A stretch of DNA of 64,000 bases, taken from the NCBI GenBank assembly GCA_027943335.1, contig BSBK01000526.1, positions 361,001 to 425,000 of the forward strand, written 5' to 3'. How positions within the stretch are numbered: position 1 is the first letter of the stretch; every line of letters begins with the position of its first letter. The stretch comes from Chamaecyparis obtusa (taxonomy: Eukaryota; Streptophyta; Pinopsida; Cupressales; Cupressaceae). The position numbers and the translations under genes are program-made. Positions 40,506 through 52,098 of this stretch are shown piece by piece. Below the pieces are notes generated by a model that was not told the origin of the DNA, made no database searches, and worked only from the letters and a program-made list of their open reading frames with translations.

Positions 40506-41121
40506 TGTGATGCCCTACCAAAGAACCCAAGAGAAATTAACCTAAAACGTGATACTAAGTTTACAAAACATTTTTTTTTCTTAAGATTTTACAAAATGCA
40601 AGTGAATAACAACGTGAAAGAAATATAACATAAGACAATACATCATAAATGTAACTCAAACACCGATTAAAAATCCCAAGGGTTCCATGACGTAGAATTA
40701 CATATAAGTGAACTAATCTACTAAGTACAAGCATAACATAATCACATGATATATGTTATGGTCATTTTAAACCCAAATTGAAATATGAATTATCTCTCTA
40801 CTTAATCATGATAGAAAGAACAAGAATCACAAAGTAAACTAACATATACATTAAAATTGAATAATAAGATACATTCATTCCATCAATGTAATCAAAGAAA
40901 CAATATGTAAATTACAAATGATACATCGTGGTATACATCATAATACAAATTACACTACACATGTCGCAAGAAAAATAATAATACAATACAAGTACATATA
41001 CATCTCCTAAAGGATGTCTCAAATAAATACATAATAGAATACATAACATACATCTCATGATGAAAATAAGAAATCTCCAAGAAATGAACAAGAGGATAGT
41101 GATACTCCTATAGAGTTATTT
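40506..41121 (-). mobile_element. 5' LTR (truncated) of a minus-strand element
   Basis: The plus-strand start TGTGATGCCC abuts the primer site. The LTR is AT-rich, has no coding potential, and is cut at 41122 by the start of another LTR. No complete partner was found. Confidence 0.6.
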
Positions 41122-42340
41122 TGTTGTCATTAGTTATGACTAATTCATATTGATTGTCAAAGTCATTTGGTAAAGAAGGGAAGTCAAGTCGGTAAGAGCA
41201 ACATGATAGTCAATAAAGTAAAGATAGTTTTTGGTTAAGGTAAAGTAAGTTTAGACACTGAGAAAGGTAGAGAAAGGATAACCAAGCACCGAACACTGAG
41301 ATGCACCAAGCTACAACATCTACCAAACCGAGAGATGATACACTTACCGAGAAAAAGGAAAATGTATTACCGAGCATTACAGGCCAACACAAGGAGAATC
41401 TATCAATATATTGAACCTGGACACCAAGAAGAAAATGGTTTACAAATCTTAAGGAGATTATCAAATAGAACATTGGAGATATGAACATAATGATTATAAA
41501 TGATTACAAGGTGAGATTCAAAAATAAGAATTAAATGTGATATATGCATTGGAGAAGTAACCAATGCTAGCACCATTTAAGAAAAAGATTCTAGATTGTT
41601 TCCACCACTTCTAGAATTGAGTATAAATGGATCACAATATGAGATAGAGAGATAGTGCATGTGCAAAAGAGAAATTGCAGAGAGAAAGTGATGGGTAGAG
41701 AAGCTATCAAGTAACAAAGCAGTAAAGAGCTGAGTGTAATTGTGATTCAGAATTGATGTTACCGAGTAAAGAATTGATATTGTGAGAGAAGAAAATTATG
41801 AGGTAAATAGCTAATTAGCATATTGAGTCTAATAAGCATAAGATTGATGCAAGTATTACACACATATATATGTGTGTACTGATTAAAGTGTAATTAGAAT
41901 TGTAAAGTCTCTTTACTGAGTAGATCCTAGCTAATCTTATTTTGTAAATCTTTTAACAGGGTGCAGTTCTTAGATTATAATTCTAAAATGTTTTAGCAAG
42001 GTAGACTTAATTGTTCTTTAGACTCCTAGCAAGGTTAATACTATTAACTTGGTAAGCTATAAGAAATAGCTAACATTGTAGCTCTAATCGAGCAGACTTT
42101 TTATTGCAGTAGTGAAGTTTTGTGGGTGTCATCTCCACCACAATTTTTATCCTCTAACAAGGATTTTTGCGATACCAAAATAATTGTGTTATGAGTTATG
42201 TTTTATTATTTTATATGTTTTATGAGATGCATGTAAAGTTATGAATTCAGTATATGGTTAAGAAAGTTAGTTAAAAAAATTTGGGAGTACTGATTCACCC
42301 CTCCCCTCTCAGTACTCATCTTTCCATACTTAATCCAACA
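41122..42340 (+). mobile_element. 5' LTR of a copia-like element
   Basis: The LTR starts TGTTGTCATT and ends TTAATCCAACA, immediately before a primer site. It is rich in ACCGAG/CCGAG motifs, has a TATA element (TATAAATGG, 41622-41630) and an 18 bp palindrome, CACACATATATATGTGTG, at 41859-41876. Its right end (CTGATTCACCCCTCCCCTCT) closely resembles the end of the copia LTR at 58300, so the two are of related lineages. No 3' LTR partner is visible in the window. Confidence 0.7.
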
Positions 42341-42355
42341 ATTGGTATCAGAGTT
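42341..42355 (+). other. Primer-binding site (initiator tRNA-Met)
   Basis: ATTGGTATCAGAGTT directly after the LTR end contains TGGTATCAGAG. Confidence 0.85.
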
Positions 42356-42404
42356 GAGTCTCATATTCATAATTTTAACCACTTGAGAGGAAAGATATGA
42401 AGAG

Positions 42405-43781
42405 ATGGAAAGTTATAGGTATGAAAATTTGATTGATAACCTATACGTGGAACTGAGGATTGTTAATGATCGGATTGATGAATTGAGGAGAAAACTGAAG
42501 CATTCACTCAACAAGAGAAAGGAAGTAGCAAACCAATTGAAAGAAACTCAAGATTGGGTTGAAGAACTTGAAGAACTATTAGAGGGAACTATGTCTAATG
42601 AATTTTAAGTTCCAATATCATAACTAACTGAAAAGAACAAACATCTATCTAATTAGGTAAAAGCACTGAAAAGAGAACAAGAAGCTCAATCGGTAAGGAT
42701 GTGTGAAGTCCTAGAATAAAAGAGAAAAGATAAAGATGAAAAAAGAATGGTTGAAGATGAAACCAGATAAATTAAAGCAAGGTTGAATGAGAAAGATGGG
42801 GAAATACTAAGGTTGACACAAATTCACTACAACTTGATAGATCAACTAGTCGATGCAAATCAGGAAGTTGCAAGGAAATTTGGAGAGAGTGTTGAACTAA
42901 GATCTGAGAATGAACATCTGAGGAATGAACTGAAATCTAAAAAAGATTCTAATGAAGTCTTGAAAATGAATGAAGAAACAATGGTGATATTGGATGAACA
43001 ACTAGGAGGTCAGAGACAACTGAGATATACTTCTGTACTTGGATTCAATGCAAACAACACCACTGAGAAGGGAGAGTCATCTCAACATGAAGCAAACCAA
43101 GATAAGGTTTCTATCCCATTGAAGACAAAGAAGCCTACTTGCTATCATTGTGGGAAACCAAGAAACACAACTAATGTCTATAGGAGTGAAAGAGGTAATC
43201 CAACAAGAATTCCTAAGTTTAATGGTTATTGTTTCAATTGCAATAAGTATGGTCATAAAGTGTTTGAGTGTAGGCCAAGGATTGCTAATAGTACAAGGAA
43301 GCCAAGATTTAATGGCTATTGCAATAATTGCAACAAATATGATCACAAATCTAAAGAATGTAGGTCACACAAAAATAATGAGAAATAGGTCCCTAACTGA
43401 CAAAACACTGCAAACAACCGAGAAGGATCAACTATAATGTGGCACTATAATACAAGAATTACTTGTACAACATGTGGGAGCTTTGGTCACATTGATTTAA
43501 ATTGCATGTTGGTTCATGAAAGTAACAATAGAAGGTCATGGAGAAACTTTGGGATGGATTATTTTCATTGTCACAAGGTTGGTCACCTAGCTAAAGACTA
43601 CAGGTACCGAGGAAAAGCCCCAACCGAGGAACAAGTAAATGAAAATACTCAAGTTAACATTAATGAGATAAGAGATCAGATGAATAAAACATGGAGAAGG
43701 AAGTATCAAGATGATGGAACTGAACTTGGTACAACTAATGGCACCAAATCCTTTAGATTGGGTGCACCTATCTTCACTTAA
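42405..43781 (+). pseudogene. gag-like protein with a coiled coil and five zinc-knuckle-like motifs
   Basis: From the ATG at 42405 one frame of 459 codons runs to the TAA at 43779 with no frameshift. It is interrupted by stops at 42606, 42621, 42654, 42717, 42768, 43386 and 43398, six of them TAA or TAG and one TGA. The first 230 residues are charged and heptad-like (a coiled coil). Then come knuckle-type motifs: CYHCGKPRNTTNVYRS (degenerate), CFNCNKYGHKVFEC and CNNCNKYDHKSKEC (both full CCHC), CTTCGSFGHIDLNC (full CCHC), and YFHCHKVGHLAKDYR (first and last Cys lost). The knuckles would bind nucleic acid. No protease or polymerase follows, so this looks like a gag-only or truncated element behind the LTR at 41122. 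Confidence 0.75.
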
Positions 43782-44274
43782 TCAGTCAAACGTATGTGTA
43801 GGACCTGATAACTAAAATTCTATCTTAAATCGGTTCCTAGCATTCATGCAAAGATCCATATTAGCATATTAAGATGCATTTGGATATATGATTAAAGTTG
43901 ACATTTCATATTTTGATCAATAAAACTATAAGTTATTTTGTTCCATTCAGTGAAATAAAGTGCATTTGGTAGTCAGTGAAAAGGGAGTCCGTAAAGAGCA
44001 TTTAATGCTAAAATTATAGTCATTGGAAATCCTAATCGAAGAAAAACTATAAATAGACCCCTTGTTATTTCATTTTCACCTTATGATTTCGAGAGAATTT
44101 GAAGCATTGTGTAGATGTGACACTACCAAGATCATCTAAGTGATCATTTGAGAAAATCTAAGCATTGTCTAGCAAATTCAAGGTAATTCTGATATTTTCC
44201 CGAGCTATGTTAACACAATCAAATTGTTATTCAATTGAAACCCAACTAGATAAAAGATTATTTATGAGAATCAA
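43782..44274 (+). promoter_or_regulatory. Upstream region with a TATA box at 44047-44055
   Basis: CTATAAATA at 44047-44055, followed by GACCCCTTG, has the same context as the plant LTR TATA boxes in this window and lies about 225 bp before the ATG at 44275. The rest of the stretch has no open frame. It may itself be part of an LTR, since TGTAGGACC occurs at 43797, but no partner is seen. Confidence 0.45.
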
Positions 44275-46010
44275 ATGGCACCCAAGGTACAAAAGCTCGT
44301 TGTTATGGATAATATTGACCCTGTCAATCCCAAATATAAACTACCACCATTTGTAGTAGCTGAAGTCAATAAATCTAGAGCCCTATCTTCAATCCCACTG
44401 AGATTCATTCTTATTGAAGACATTTGTGCCTTCATACACTACAATATTGAAGACATTTTTCAAGCAGAGATCGACACATCATATCGTCAAATGGAAAGTT
44501 GAAAGATGATCACACACATTTGGAAACCAAGGGTTTGGCTCATGCTATGCATGTACCGATAGCTTTCAAGCAGGAATGGGTGAGGATTGTTCTAAGCTGA
44601 GTGCATGATCAGTTCATGTGGCTTAATGCACCTTTGAAGATCACAAATAATGTATTGGACATTGTCACAGGATATCAGATCAGTGATAGATCAAGATCCT
44701 TTAAGAAAACAAACAAGAATAAACTTTGTGAGCTTACTCAAGCTAAATGGGATGGTAGAGGTCTAAAATTATCTATTGTTGATGATCTCGAGCTAAGATT
44801 TTCATGTAACATAATATCGTACTGAATCTTCCAGTCATCTTGGGCAAACAGTGTTCCTTGTGGAGTTGTTGAAATAGCTTACAATATTGTGAAGAAGGAC
44901 ATGAAGACATATCTATGTGAGGTATTATTGAAACAACTTGATGATAACATATGAATATAATCAAGAAGGCAAAGACTAACACACTAAAGTTCAGATCACT
45001 ACTGGTATGCATATTTTTCTATTTTTAGAACTTCTTTCCAACAATTGGTGAAGTAGTGTAGAATGCAGACAAACTGATAATATATCAAATTAATGAGTTC
45101 ATTCAAAGTTTAGGAGATAACTTTGATATGGTTATGAATGATTAGTTTACAAAATTTCAAGATAAAATGCATAAGAGGTTTAGGATTCCAATCCAGCTTG
45201 TGGAACAATACAAGGATGATTTATGTTTTGAAGTGGATATTGATACAAGTATAGTGAGAGTTGTGGAGCCTAGAACCATGTGGCTACCACCTATGGGCTA
45301 TGAAATGGATATTGATGCAACATCAATACAAATTAAAGGATTATTAGATAATCTGATTGACAAGAGATCCAATCGGTATGGCACATATGAGGAAGTAAAG
45401 AATGAGATCAAAAGAGGTATATTGATACCTAAGGCCTTAAGGAATAACAACATAGTGATTAGTAATTTGTCAAAAAAATTGGGTATTTCTATTGAAGAAG
45501 ATGAAGTTGCACCATTGGAGGTCAAGGGGAAGAAGATTAGAATGAACAAAGAGACTCCTAGTCCAATCGGTGTAAGATTGTCAACAAGGTCTTCCTCTAC
45601 ACCGAGTGATAAGAAGAAAGTAGAGATTGAACCACCAAAGCCAAAAACCTACTTAACAGAGAAGAAGGCTACTGGGAGGCCTAGGAAAATTGAAACTACA
45701 AGAAGACAATGAAACAAAATCAGAAGATGTTTCACAATTTAAGGTTGTACAAAATCAAGCACCAAAATTGAAATACCTTGATGAGTCACTCAAGGCACTT
45801 AATAAATATGGAGGATATTTAGGTTTAAAAAAACTCAAGTATGAGAAAAGGAGTGATGAAGAAAAGTAGAAAATTGAAGAGGCTATTATGTTTACATTGC
45901 ATAAGTTTACAACTACACCCAGCGAAAATGTTAATGGCCATTATTTGCCATTTGGTGAATGTCACATGTCAGCAACCCATGATTTGGCAAATATTTTTCA
46001 CATATGGGAT
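44275..46010 (+). pseudogene. Degenerate gag-like or accessory protein of unknown type
   Basis: The ATG at 44275 opens MAPKVQKLVVMDNIDPVNPK. The reading passes through 44275-44502, 44601-44825 (FMWLNAPLKITNNVLDIVTG), stretches with FFPTIGEVV and QINEFIQSLGDNFDMVMND near 45030-45150, and the longest part, 45167-45712 (HKRFRIPIQLVEQYKDDLCF, PRTMWLPPMGYEMDID). It ends in a basic, Ser/Pro/Lys-rich tail and a last fragment near 45900-46010 (HKFTTTPSENVNGHYLPFGE). Stops and frameshifts separate the parts. It has no zinc knuckle, DDE or polymerase motif. I know no function for it. The intron-free layout and position suggest an element-borne gene like the one at 6708-10790, though I see no clear sequence match between them. 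Confidence 0.5.
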
Positions 46011-46412
46011 TGACCCTATCACCCCACATTTATTTAAATTGGGTCCAATACCCAGGATCATCGCCAATCAATTTATTTAATTTTTTCCATTTCTTTCACA
46101 TTATCACCAATGACATATAATTTTTGGGCATGACATATTTTAAACATTCACCTATAATTTCAAAGCGGCCCCAAATAGATGACCTATATTTGCCAATAGT
46201 TTTATATATATATTTTTAGGTAGCCCCAAATTCACCTGGCATTTTATGGACACGTGACTCAAACTGATGTATTTTTTCCAACTTTATTAATCATACCAAG
46301 GTATTGGATGACCCATAATTACCTCGAAAATAACAAAAGACATGTTATAATTATGTGGGCTTCACCAAATATTTGTAGACCTAATACCTCCCACTGAATT
46401 TGCCAAGGATTA

Positions 46413-46730
46413 GTATAAAGACATTCATAGATCAGTGTTATTGTACACAATTTTGCTTAGTTCAATTTGATCGATAGCAAAGTTCAAACTATTGAGTCTT
46501 GACTACATTGGCAAGTCACGACTGCAATTGAATTTAAGGTAAAGGTAAGTGATTATTATTCTGTGACTATGTAAATTTGAGTTCATTCTTATTTAGTGGG
46601 GACCAGTTAGTGAATATTGCTTACCAGGGAGACCTCAGACATGATTTAAGGGTCAATGAATCATATTTATATATATTATAGTTCTATTCTCACTTCTTCA
46701 ACAAGTAAACATTTTTTTTTTCACTCGTAG
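46413..46730 (+). promoter_or_regulatory. Possible hAT promoter, 5' exon and leader intron
   Basis: GTATAAAG at 46413 is followed at the right spacing by a short leader. AAAG/GTAAGT at 46541-46550 is a good plant splice donor, and a T-rich tract ending TCACTCGTAG at 46730 is a good acceptor. This gives a 186 nt intron (46545-46730) that ends 32 nt before the transposase ATG. All this is inferred from signal sequence only. Confidence 0.45.
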
Positions 46731-46893
46731 GCGAGTATCCTTTATTTCATTGAAGAATCAAGATGTCGAACAAGAATAAAGGTAAGGCACCCACATATGG
46801 GGAAAGCCAAGAGAGGCAAGCAGAACACATAACCTTATCATCATACTTTGGTCATGGTGTTGGAAATGTTTTTGGCCAAAATCGGGAAGCTAC

Positions 46894-47423
46894 TGATGAA
46901 ATACAACTGATTTGAATACATTGTATAACTTGAAGATTTGTGATTTAAGATCAATGAGTTGCTGATTAGATATGTAAGATGGTTAAATCAGTAATATGTT
47001 GTCATTGATGTCAACTAGTTTTGAAAGTACTTATCTTGTAAGTTACTATACCCAAACATTAGTAGAAGAAGAAAAGAGATGAAGAACAAAATATATCGAC
47101 ATGAGGAAGATGGATATGACAGATAAGGATAAGGAATACATTGGGTAACTTATTGATGATTCTATGACCTTATATTATTGACTTGATTATGTTGCATTCA
47201 TCTATGATGAAGGATAGAGAAAAATGCACAAGGAAGTGTTGTCGGTTAAAGAACCATTTCAGTATACACTGACGTAGTGTAGTGTATATCGATCATAGTA
47301 CAAATCAAGCTTGTGTTCACCGACACATTTATTTGTTAACCAAGTAGGAGAAAAGAAATAAATGACTAGTTTAGCTGATGAAGTTGATGAGTTGTAAAGT
47401 ACCTCGAAATTAGAGATGAGGAT
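46894..47423 (+). repeat. Left part of the copia 5' LTR
   Basis: These 530 bp match 56838-57367, also 530 bp, and stop where the gypsy element begins. The remaining about 955 bp expected from the 3' LTR are missing to the right of the gypsy element except for a terminal CA at 52099-52100. Confidence 0.9.
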
Positions 47424-48441
47424 TGACGCAGGGCCAGGGTAGATACAAGCAGAATCAAGTAGAATTGACTCCACTTGAATCAACAACAAGCCCTACTCAG
47501 AGATACACAATAGAAGCAATATGAATATCACATGAAATTAATTAAATCACAATGGATATGAGGCAATCAATTGGCAGCAACAACAGAGAATTATATTATT
47601 TCTTTCAACATGCCTGGCTATGAGCCCTTCCGGGTTTCAGCCTTATACAATAAGAATTATGAAATCAGAATCACAACTTGCATCCTATCTTTGTCTCCAA
47701 TGATATATCTTGATAATAATTTCTAGATCTACCTCCCTGATTCCTCTTTTACATCAATCTAGACTCCTTATATAGCCAGCTAAGCCACAAGTTGGCCAGT
47801 CAGGCATTTAATTACATTATAGGTCCAGTATGGAAGATTTAAACCAAAACTAATGCTAGAATGAATATAATTTGATGTGCCTTTGGATTTAGGTCCTTAA
47901 ATGACCTAATAACATTCCTTTAAGGGTGAAAGACCCTATTTGATCACACAGAGCATCGCAAGAAGAAACACTACATGTTTCACCTGAAAACTGGCAGAAA
48001 ATAGGTTCCCGAGAAAAATGGGCATAATGTTTTACTCATAATGAATTAGGGCTTGCACTCTTGGGAAATGATATTACTTTAGGTCCTCTAAAATTCCTCA
48101 AGATTTCAAAGGATGATTCCTTCTGGATCAAGATCTCCACTATGAACAATCAGCACTAAAATTACAGGAAAACGTAGTTCCGACAGTAAGGAAAACAACT
48201 ATAACTTTAAAACGGTCCATCCAAAATTTATGTTCTCATAGGAGAAGGTTCCCAAATGGGTCCTCAGCATAATATAATATTTACACACCATGAAACCATC
48301 AAATGAAAATATTATAATGCAAACAACAGAAAATAGGTACATAAATCAGGAAATGTTTTTGGTTGATGCAAGATTGCTCAAAGACCCAAGATGCTCTTGC
48401 ATCAGACACCTAGGGTAAATAAAGAACTGATGTCCACATCA
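47424..48441 (-). repeat. 3' LTR of the inner gypsy element
   Basis: It runs from TGACGCAGGG to CCACATCA on the plus strand; the termini fit a TGATGT/ACATCA inverted pair with the first altered. Positions 47424-47876 match 51678-52098. A TATA box on the minus strand (CTATATAAGG) lies at 47766-47775. Confidence 0.88.
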
Positions 48442-48456
48442 AACACTCCTCATACT

Positions 48457-48837
48457 CTAACCTAAATCATAAAGATCCAACTCAGCTTTTGTAATCCATG
48501 AACTATCTTCAACTGGCTTGTCTTTCCACTGAACTAGATATTCCATGTAGTCTTTTCTTCTTGTACTCTTGCTCACACTTTTATTCAAGATCTTCTCAAT
48601 GTTGTCCTTATTATTCTTAGGACAATCCAGATCATCTTCTATCTCTTCATTTGATTCAAAGTACTCAAACATATCAGCAATGTTTAATATGGGTGATATA
48701 TCCATGTCCTCCGATAATTCTACTTCATAAGCATTTCCACTATCAAACTTCTTCAGAATCTTACAAGGTCCAAACTTCTTCATTTTTAGCTTGTTGTAGG
48801 TACCAACTAGAAATCTATTCTTTTTCAAATGAATCAT
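48457..48837 (-). pseudogene. Integrase C-terminus and chromodomain of the inner gypsy
   Basis: This is a continuous 126 codon frame. It begins with HLKKNRFLVGTYNKLKMKKF and GPCKILKKFDSGNAYEVEL (the integrase C-terminal barrel) and ends with YLVQWKDKPVEDSSWITKAE, a clear chromodomain with the expected aromatic residues. Chromodomains of this group bind methylated histone H3 and target integration to heterochromatin. The stop at 48457 lies about 15 bp before the LTR. Confidence 0.88.
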
Positions 48838-49616
48838 AACCTCATCTCGAACTTCAAAAGATTTATGTCTCCTTCTCTTGTCTGCTCTCTATTTATATTT
48901 CAGATTGTTGTCCTCTAAATTCTTTTTAACTTCATCATGTAAAGTTCTCATGTATATTGCAAAACCTTCAGCTTCAGCACTTCTTCTTATCTCAAGGTAA
49001 ATCTCTCAACTCTATGGTTACCTTAGGATGAAATCTAGTAACAATCTCAAATGGTGTCCTCTTAGTGCTTCTATTCATCAAATTATTAAATGCAAACTCT
49101 GCTTGTGCCAAAATCAAATCCCAATTAGCAGGCTTATCCCCAACTAAACATCTCAACAAGTTTCCCAAACTTCTATCATAACTTCAGTCTATCCATCTGT
49201 CTGAGGGTGAAATGTAGAACTAAACTTCAATTTTGTATTCATCTTCTTCCAAAGTGTTCTCCAAAAGTAATCTAAAACAATAGACTTAGGCAAACCATGC
49301 AATCTTACCACTTCCTTGAAGAATAATTCAGCTATATGCAATGCATCAGATGTCTTCTTACAAGGTATGAAATGAGCCATCTTTGAAAATCTATCAACCA
49401 CTACCAAAATAGAATCATTACATCTCTAAGTTTGAGGAAATCCAAGAACAAAGTCCATACTCACATCTTTCCAAGGTCTATTAGGTACAGGAAAAGGTGT
49501 ATACAATCCAACATTTTGACTAGTTCCTTTTGTTGTTTGGCAAATTCTACAACCTCTAACCATTCTCTATACATCTCTATAAATTTGTGGTCAAAAGTAT
49601 CTTTTTGAAATCAAAT
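48838..49616 (-). pseudogene. Integrase core of the inner gypsy, with internal deletion
   Basis: After a frameshift near 49620, 49407-49189 reads [40 protein letters not shown] and [20 protein letters not shown]. Family members have an SDRD-type motif with a catalytic Asp between SIV and FWRTLW; here only LDY remains, so about 7-8 residues seem to be deleted. A stop at about 49189 interrupts the DGxTEV glutamate region. The remainder to 48838 contains SNWDLILAQAEFAFNN-like and TKRTPFEIVT-like remnants. Confidence 0.8.
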
Positions 49617-50230
49617 TCATAGTCTTATCAATCCCAAATGTCCAGCAAGTCCACCACTATGTTTCTCCTTCATTGTGTTCTCTCTCATAGATCCTCTAGG
49701 TATGCACAATTGAACTCCTTTAAACAACATGTCTTCTTGAATGAAATAATCAGTCCACTTATCACTCACTGTGTGTTCCTTACAATCTTTCCAAGGTTCT
49801 ACAAAATTAATGTTAGTCTCATACAAGCACTTCAAATCATCAAAACCAAGTACCTCAACTCTCATCTCTGTCAGCAAACTTCTTCTTCGGGTCAAGGCAT
49901 CAACAACCTTATTTGACTGTCCACTTTTATGCTTCAATGAAAAGAAAATATCCCATTCTTTCATTTCTCTTGTAAATGTTTTATCATCAACCAAGCATAC
50001 TTTGACTATAGTACAATGACCTTCATCAAACTTCTCTACCAAAGGCAATAACACTTGTTTCTTTCCATCCATCCAAATAGTATATTGATGCAATCTACCA
50101 TCATGCAAAGTTTTCCTATCATACTGCCAAGGTCTACCCAAAAGAATATGACAACAATCCATAGGCATAATATCACATAAGACTTCATCATGATAATTCC
50201 CAATTTTGAATTTAACAAGGCATTGTTCAC
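49617..50230 (-). pseudogene. Protease end fused to RNase H end and integrase start (RT missing)
   Basis: The 50168-49617 frame opens with CCHILLGRPWQYDRKTLHDG, the protease C-terminal motif, and the linker HQYTIWMDGKKQVLLPLVEK. At about residue 66, near 49970, it passes into IFFSLKHKSGQSNKVVDALT, the end of RNase H, then the integrase zinc region (LFKGVQLCIPRGSMRENTMK). Full-length relatives, such as 28908-40306, have some 500 codons of reverse transcriptase and RNase H between these motifs. The frame is kept across the junction, so the deletion was in frame. Confidence 0.85.
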
Positions 50231-51542
50231 TTAAAATTATTTTATGCTCCTTTTAGATCCAAGCAATATGGTAAGGCTTAGGATGTTTCAATCTCTTTAA
50301 TTGCAACTTGTTAACCAGCTCTTCGAATGCCAAATTATCAGAACTTCCACTATTAATGATTACCTTGCAACATTTGTCAGTGATCTTACATCTGATTCTG
50401 AACAAACATTTCCTCAAAACAGGTTCCTCTTCAGCTTCTTCATTCCACAAGATCCTTCTTAACATCAAGTTCTCACCATGTTCAGGTTCATTAGACATTT
50501 CCTCAACTTCTTCACAAGCCAAATTATTTCTGCCATTACCTCCAGTCTTCTTTCCAGAGTTAGTACATTCAAAAGCTCTATGTCCTTCTTCACCACATTT
50601 GTAACAAGTACCTTTAAACCAAGATTTCTCTTCCCTTTTCCCATTATTGTTATTCCTATAGTAACTAGTATAGCTACCTCTAGAGTACTTACCTCTTCTA
50701 CCAGTAGGATCATCTTCCCATCCTTTATCTTGTACTTCATTTTCAAATCTGCTACTTTCTCCATCAGATTTGCCTCTGCTTCTCTGAAATCCACCACCTC
50801 TTCCTCTTTGTCTTTGTTCATGTCTCTTTGTCAACCTCTCTTCAGCCTTCAAAGAAAATTGATATGCTTCTTCCACACTATCTATCTTAACATAACTGAT
50901 CTAATCTTGAATCAATGTCCTCAGGCCATTTAGATATCTAGCCACCTTCTCAACTTCATCATCCACATGTCCAGATCTGATATCCAATTTGTAAAATTCC
51001 TTAGTATATTATTTCACACTCATGTCCTTTTGTCTTAGATTTTTCATTGTCCTCATCAAACTAACTTGGTAGTCATCTAGAAGAAACTTCTTCTTCATTT
51101 TTCCAAGCATCTTCATCCATGTCTTGATCTTTTCTTTTCCTCTCTTCTGTCTCTCAGTTTGAAAATGATCCCACCAAAGAGATGCATGACCTTTCAACTT
51201 TGTGACTACTATCTTAACCTTCTTATTATTAGGAGTACCTTCATAATCAAAGTATTTATCCATCTCAGAGATCCAATCCAAAAGTGTATCGGTCTCAAGT
51301 CTTCCATCATAGCAAGTGACTTCAACTACGGGTCCAGAGTTAGCCTTAAACAAAACTCTCAAAAGTCTTTCCTCATCTTGTTCAACTTCAGGTTCAGAAT
51401 TAGGTGCTGCTTCTTCTTCTTCATCACTAACATCTTCAAGATGTGCTCCTCTTCTCTGGGCTATCTCTACAGCTTCAAGCCTAGTTGCAATCTGCCTCAA
51501 CATATCCATGATAGCATTATCATTTCCTCTACCATGAACCAT
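50231..51542 (-). pseudogene. gag and protease of the inner gypsy
   Basis: The ATG at 51542 starts MVHGRGNDNAIMDMLRQIAT. The gag core has VEVTCYDGRLETDTLLDWIS, KLKGHASLWWDHFQTERQKR and WMKMLGKMKKKFLLDDYQ (51542-51009). The C-terminal part has FSLKAEERLTKRHEQRQRGR, an Arg/Gly-rich segment and an intact zinc knuckle, CYKCGEEGHRAFEC (about 50600). The protease motif reads VIINSGSSDNLAF: the catalytic Asp codon is Asn at 50354-50352. Gag and protease share one frame, with stops between 51009 and 50876. Confidence 0.88.
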
Positions 51543-51663
51543 CTTGACAATTAGGTTCCAGCAAGATCGTAACCTTCTACAAGTTATAGGTTAGATCTTA
51601 GATCTGTGGCCCTACAACCAATCCAATAAGGTTCTCCATGATCCAATCCACAAGAAAGAACTT

Positions 51664-51677
51664 GCTCTGATACCACT
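51664..51677 (-). other. Primer-binding site of the inner gypsy (initiator tRNA-Met)
   Basis: On the minus strand, AGTGGTATCAGAGC follows the LTR end CCCTACATCA directly and contains an exact TGGTATCAGAGC. Confidence 0.9.
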
Positions 51678-52098
51678 TGATGTAGGGGTAGGGTAGATAC
51701 AAGCAAAATTGACTCCACTTGAATCAACAACAAGCCCTACTTAGAGTTACACAATGGAAGAAATGAAATCACAATGGATATGAGGCAATTAACTGGCAGC
51801 AACAACAAAAAATTATATTATTTCTTTCAACATTCCCGGCTATGAGGCCTTCCGGGTTTCAGCCTTATATAATAAAAATTATGAAATTAGAATCACAACT
51901 TGCATCCTATCTTTGTCTCCAATGATATATCTTGATAATCCTTCCTAGATCTACCTCCCTGATTCCTCTTTTACATCAATCTAGACTCCTTATATAGTTA
52001 GCTAAGCCACAAGTCGACCAATCAGGCATTTAATTACATTATAGGTCTAGTTTGGAAGATTTAAACCAAAACTAATGCTAGAATGAATATAATTTGAT
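51678..52098 (-). repeat. 5' LTR of the inner gypsy, truncated
   Basis: It matches 47424-47876. It breaks off at AATTTGAT (52098), so the outer 565 bp present in the other LTR are lost together with any target-site duplication. TATATAG on the plus strand at 51991-51997 is the LTR TATA box read in reverse. Confidence 0.9.

Larger units (their letters stand above)
47424..52098 (-). mobile_element. Ty3/gypsy chromovirus inside the copia 5' LTR, RT deleted
   Basis: The LTRs are 47424-48441 (3' LTR, complete) and 51678-52098 (5' LTR, cut short). The primer site is at 51664-51677. Gag, protease, integrase and chromodomain are present on the minus strand, but reverse transcriptase and most of RNase H are absent: the frame passes from protease to the RNase H end without a break. 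Gag to the integrase start share one frame. The protease Asp and part of the integrase core are also lost. It inserted after the copia element, so it is the youngest layer here. Confidence 0.9.

Noticed and set aside
50478..50933. 151 codon plus-strand frame, apparently membrane-like
   Set aside because: It is antisense to the gag and zinc-knuckle region of the inner gypsy; the hydrophobic look comes from reversed Lys/Glu-rich codons.
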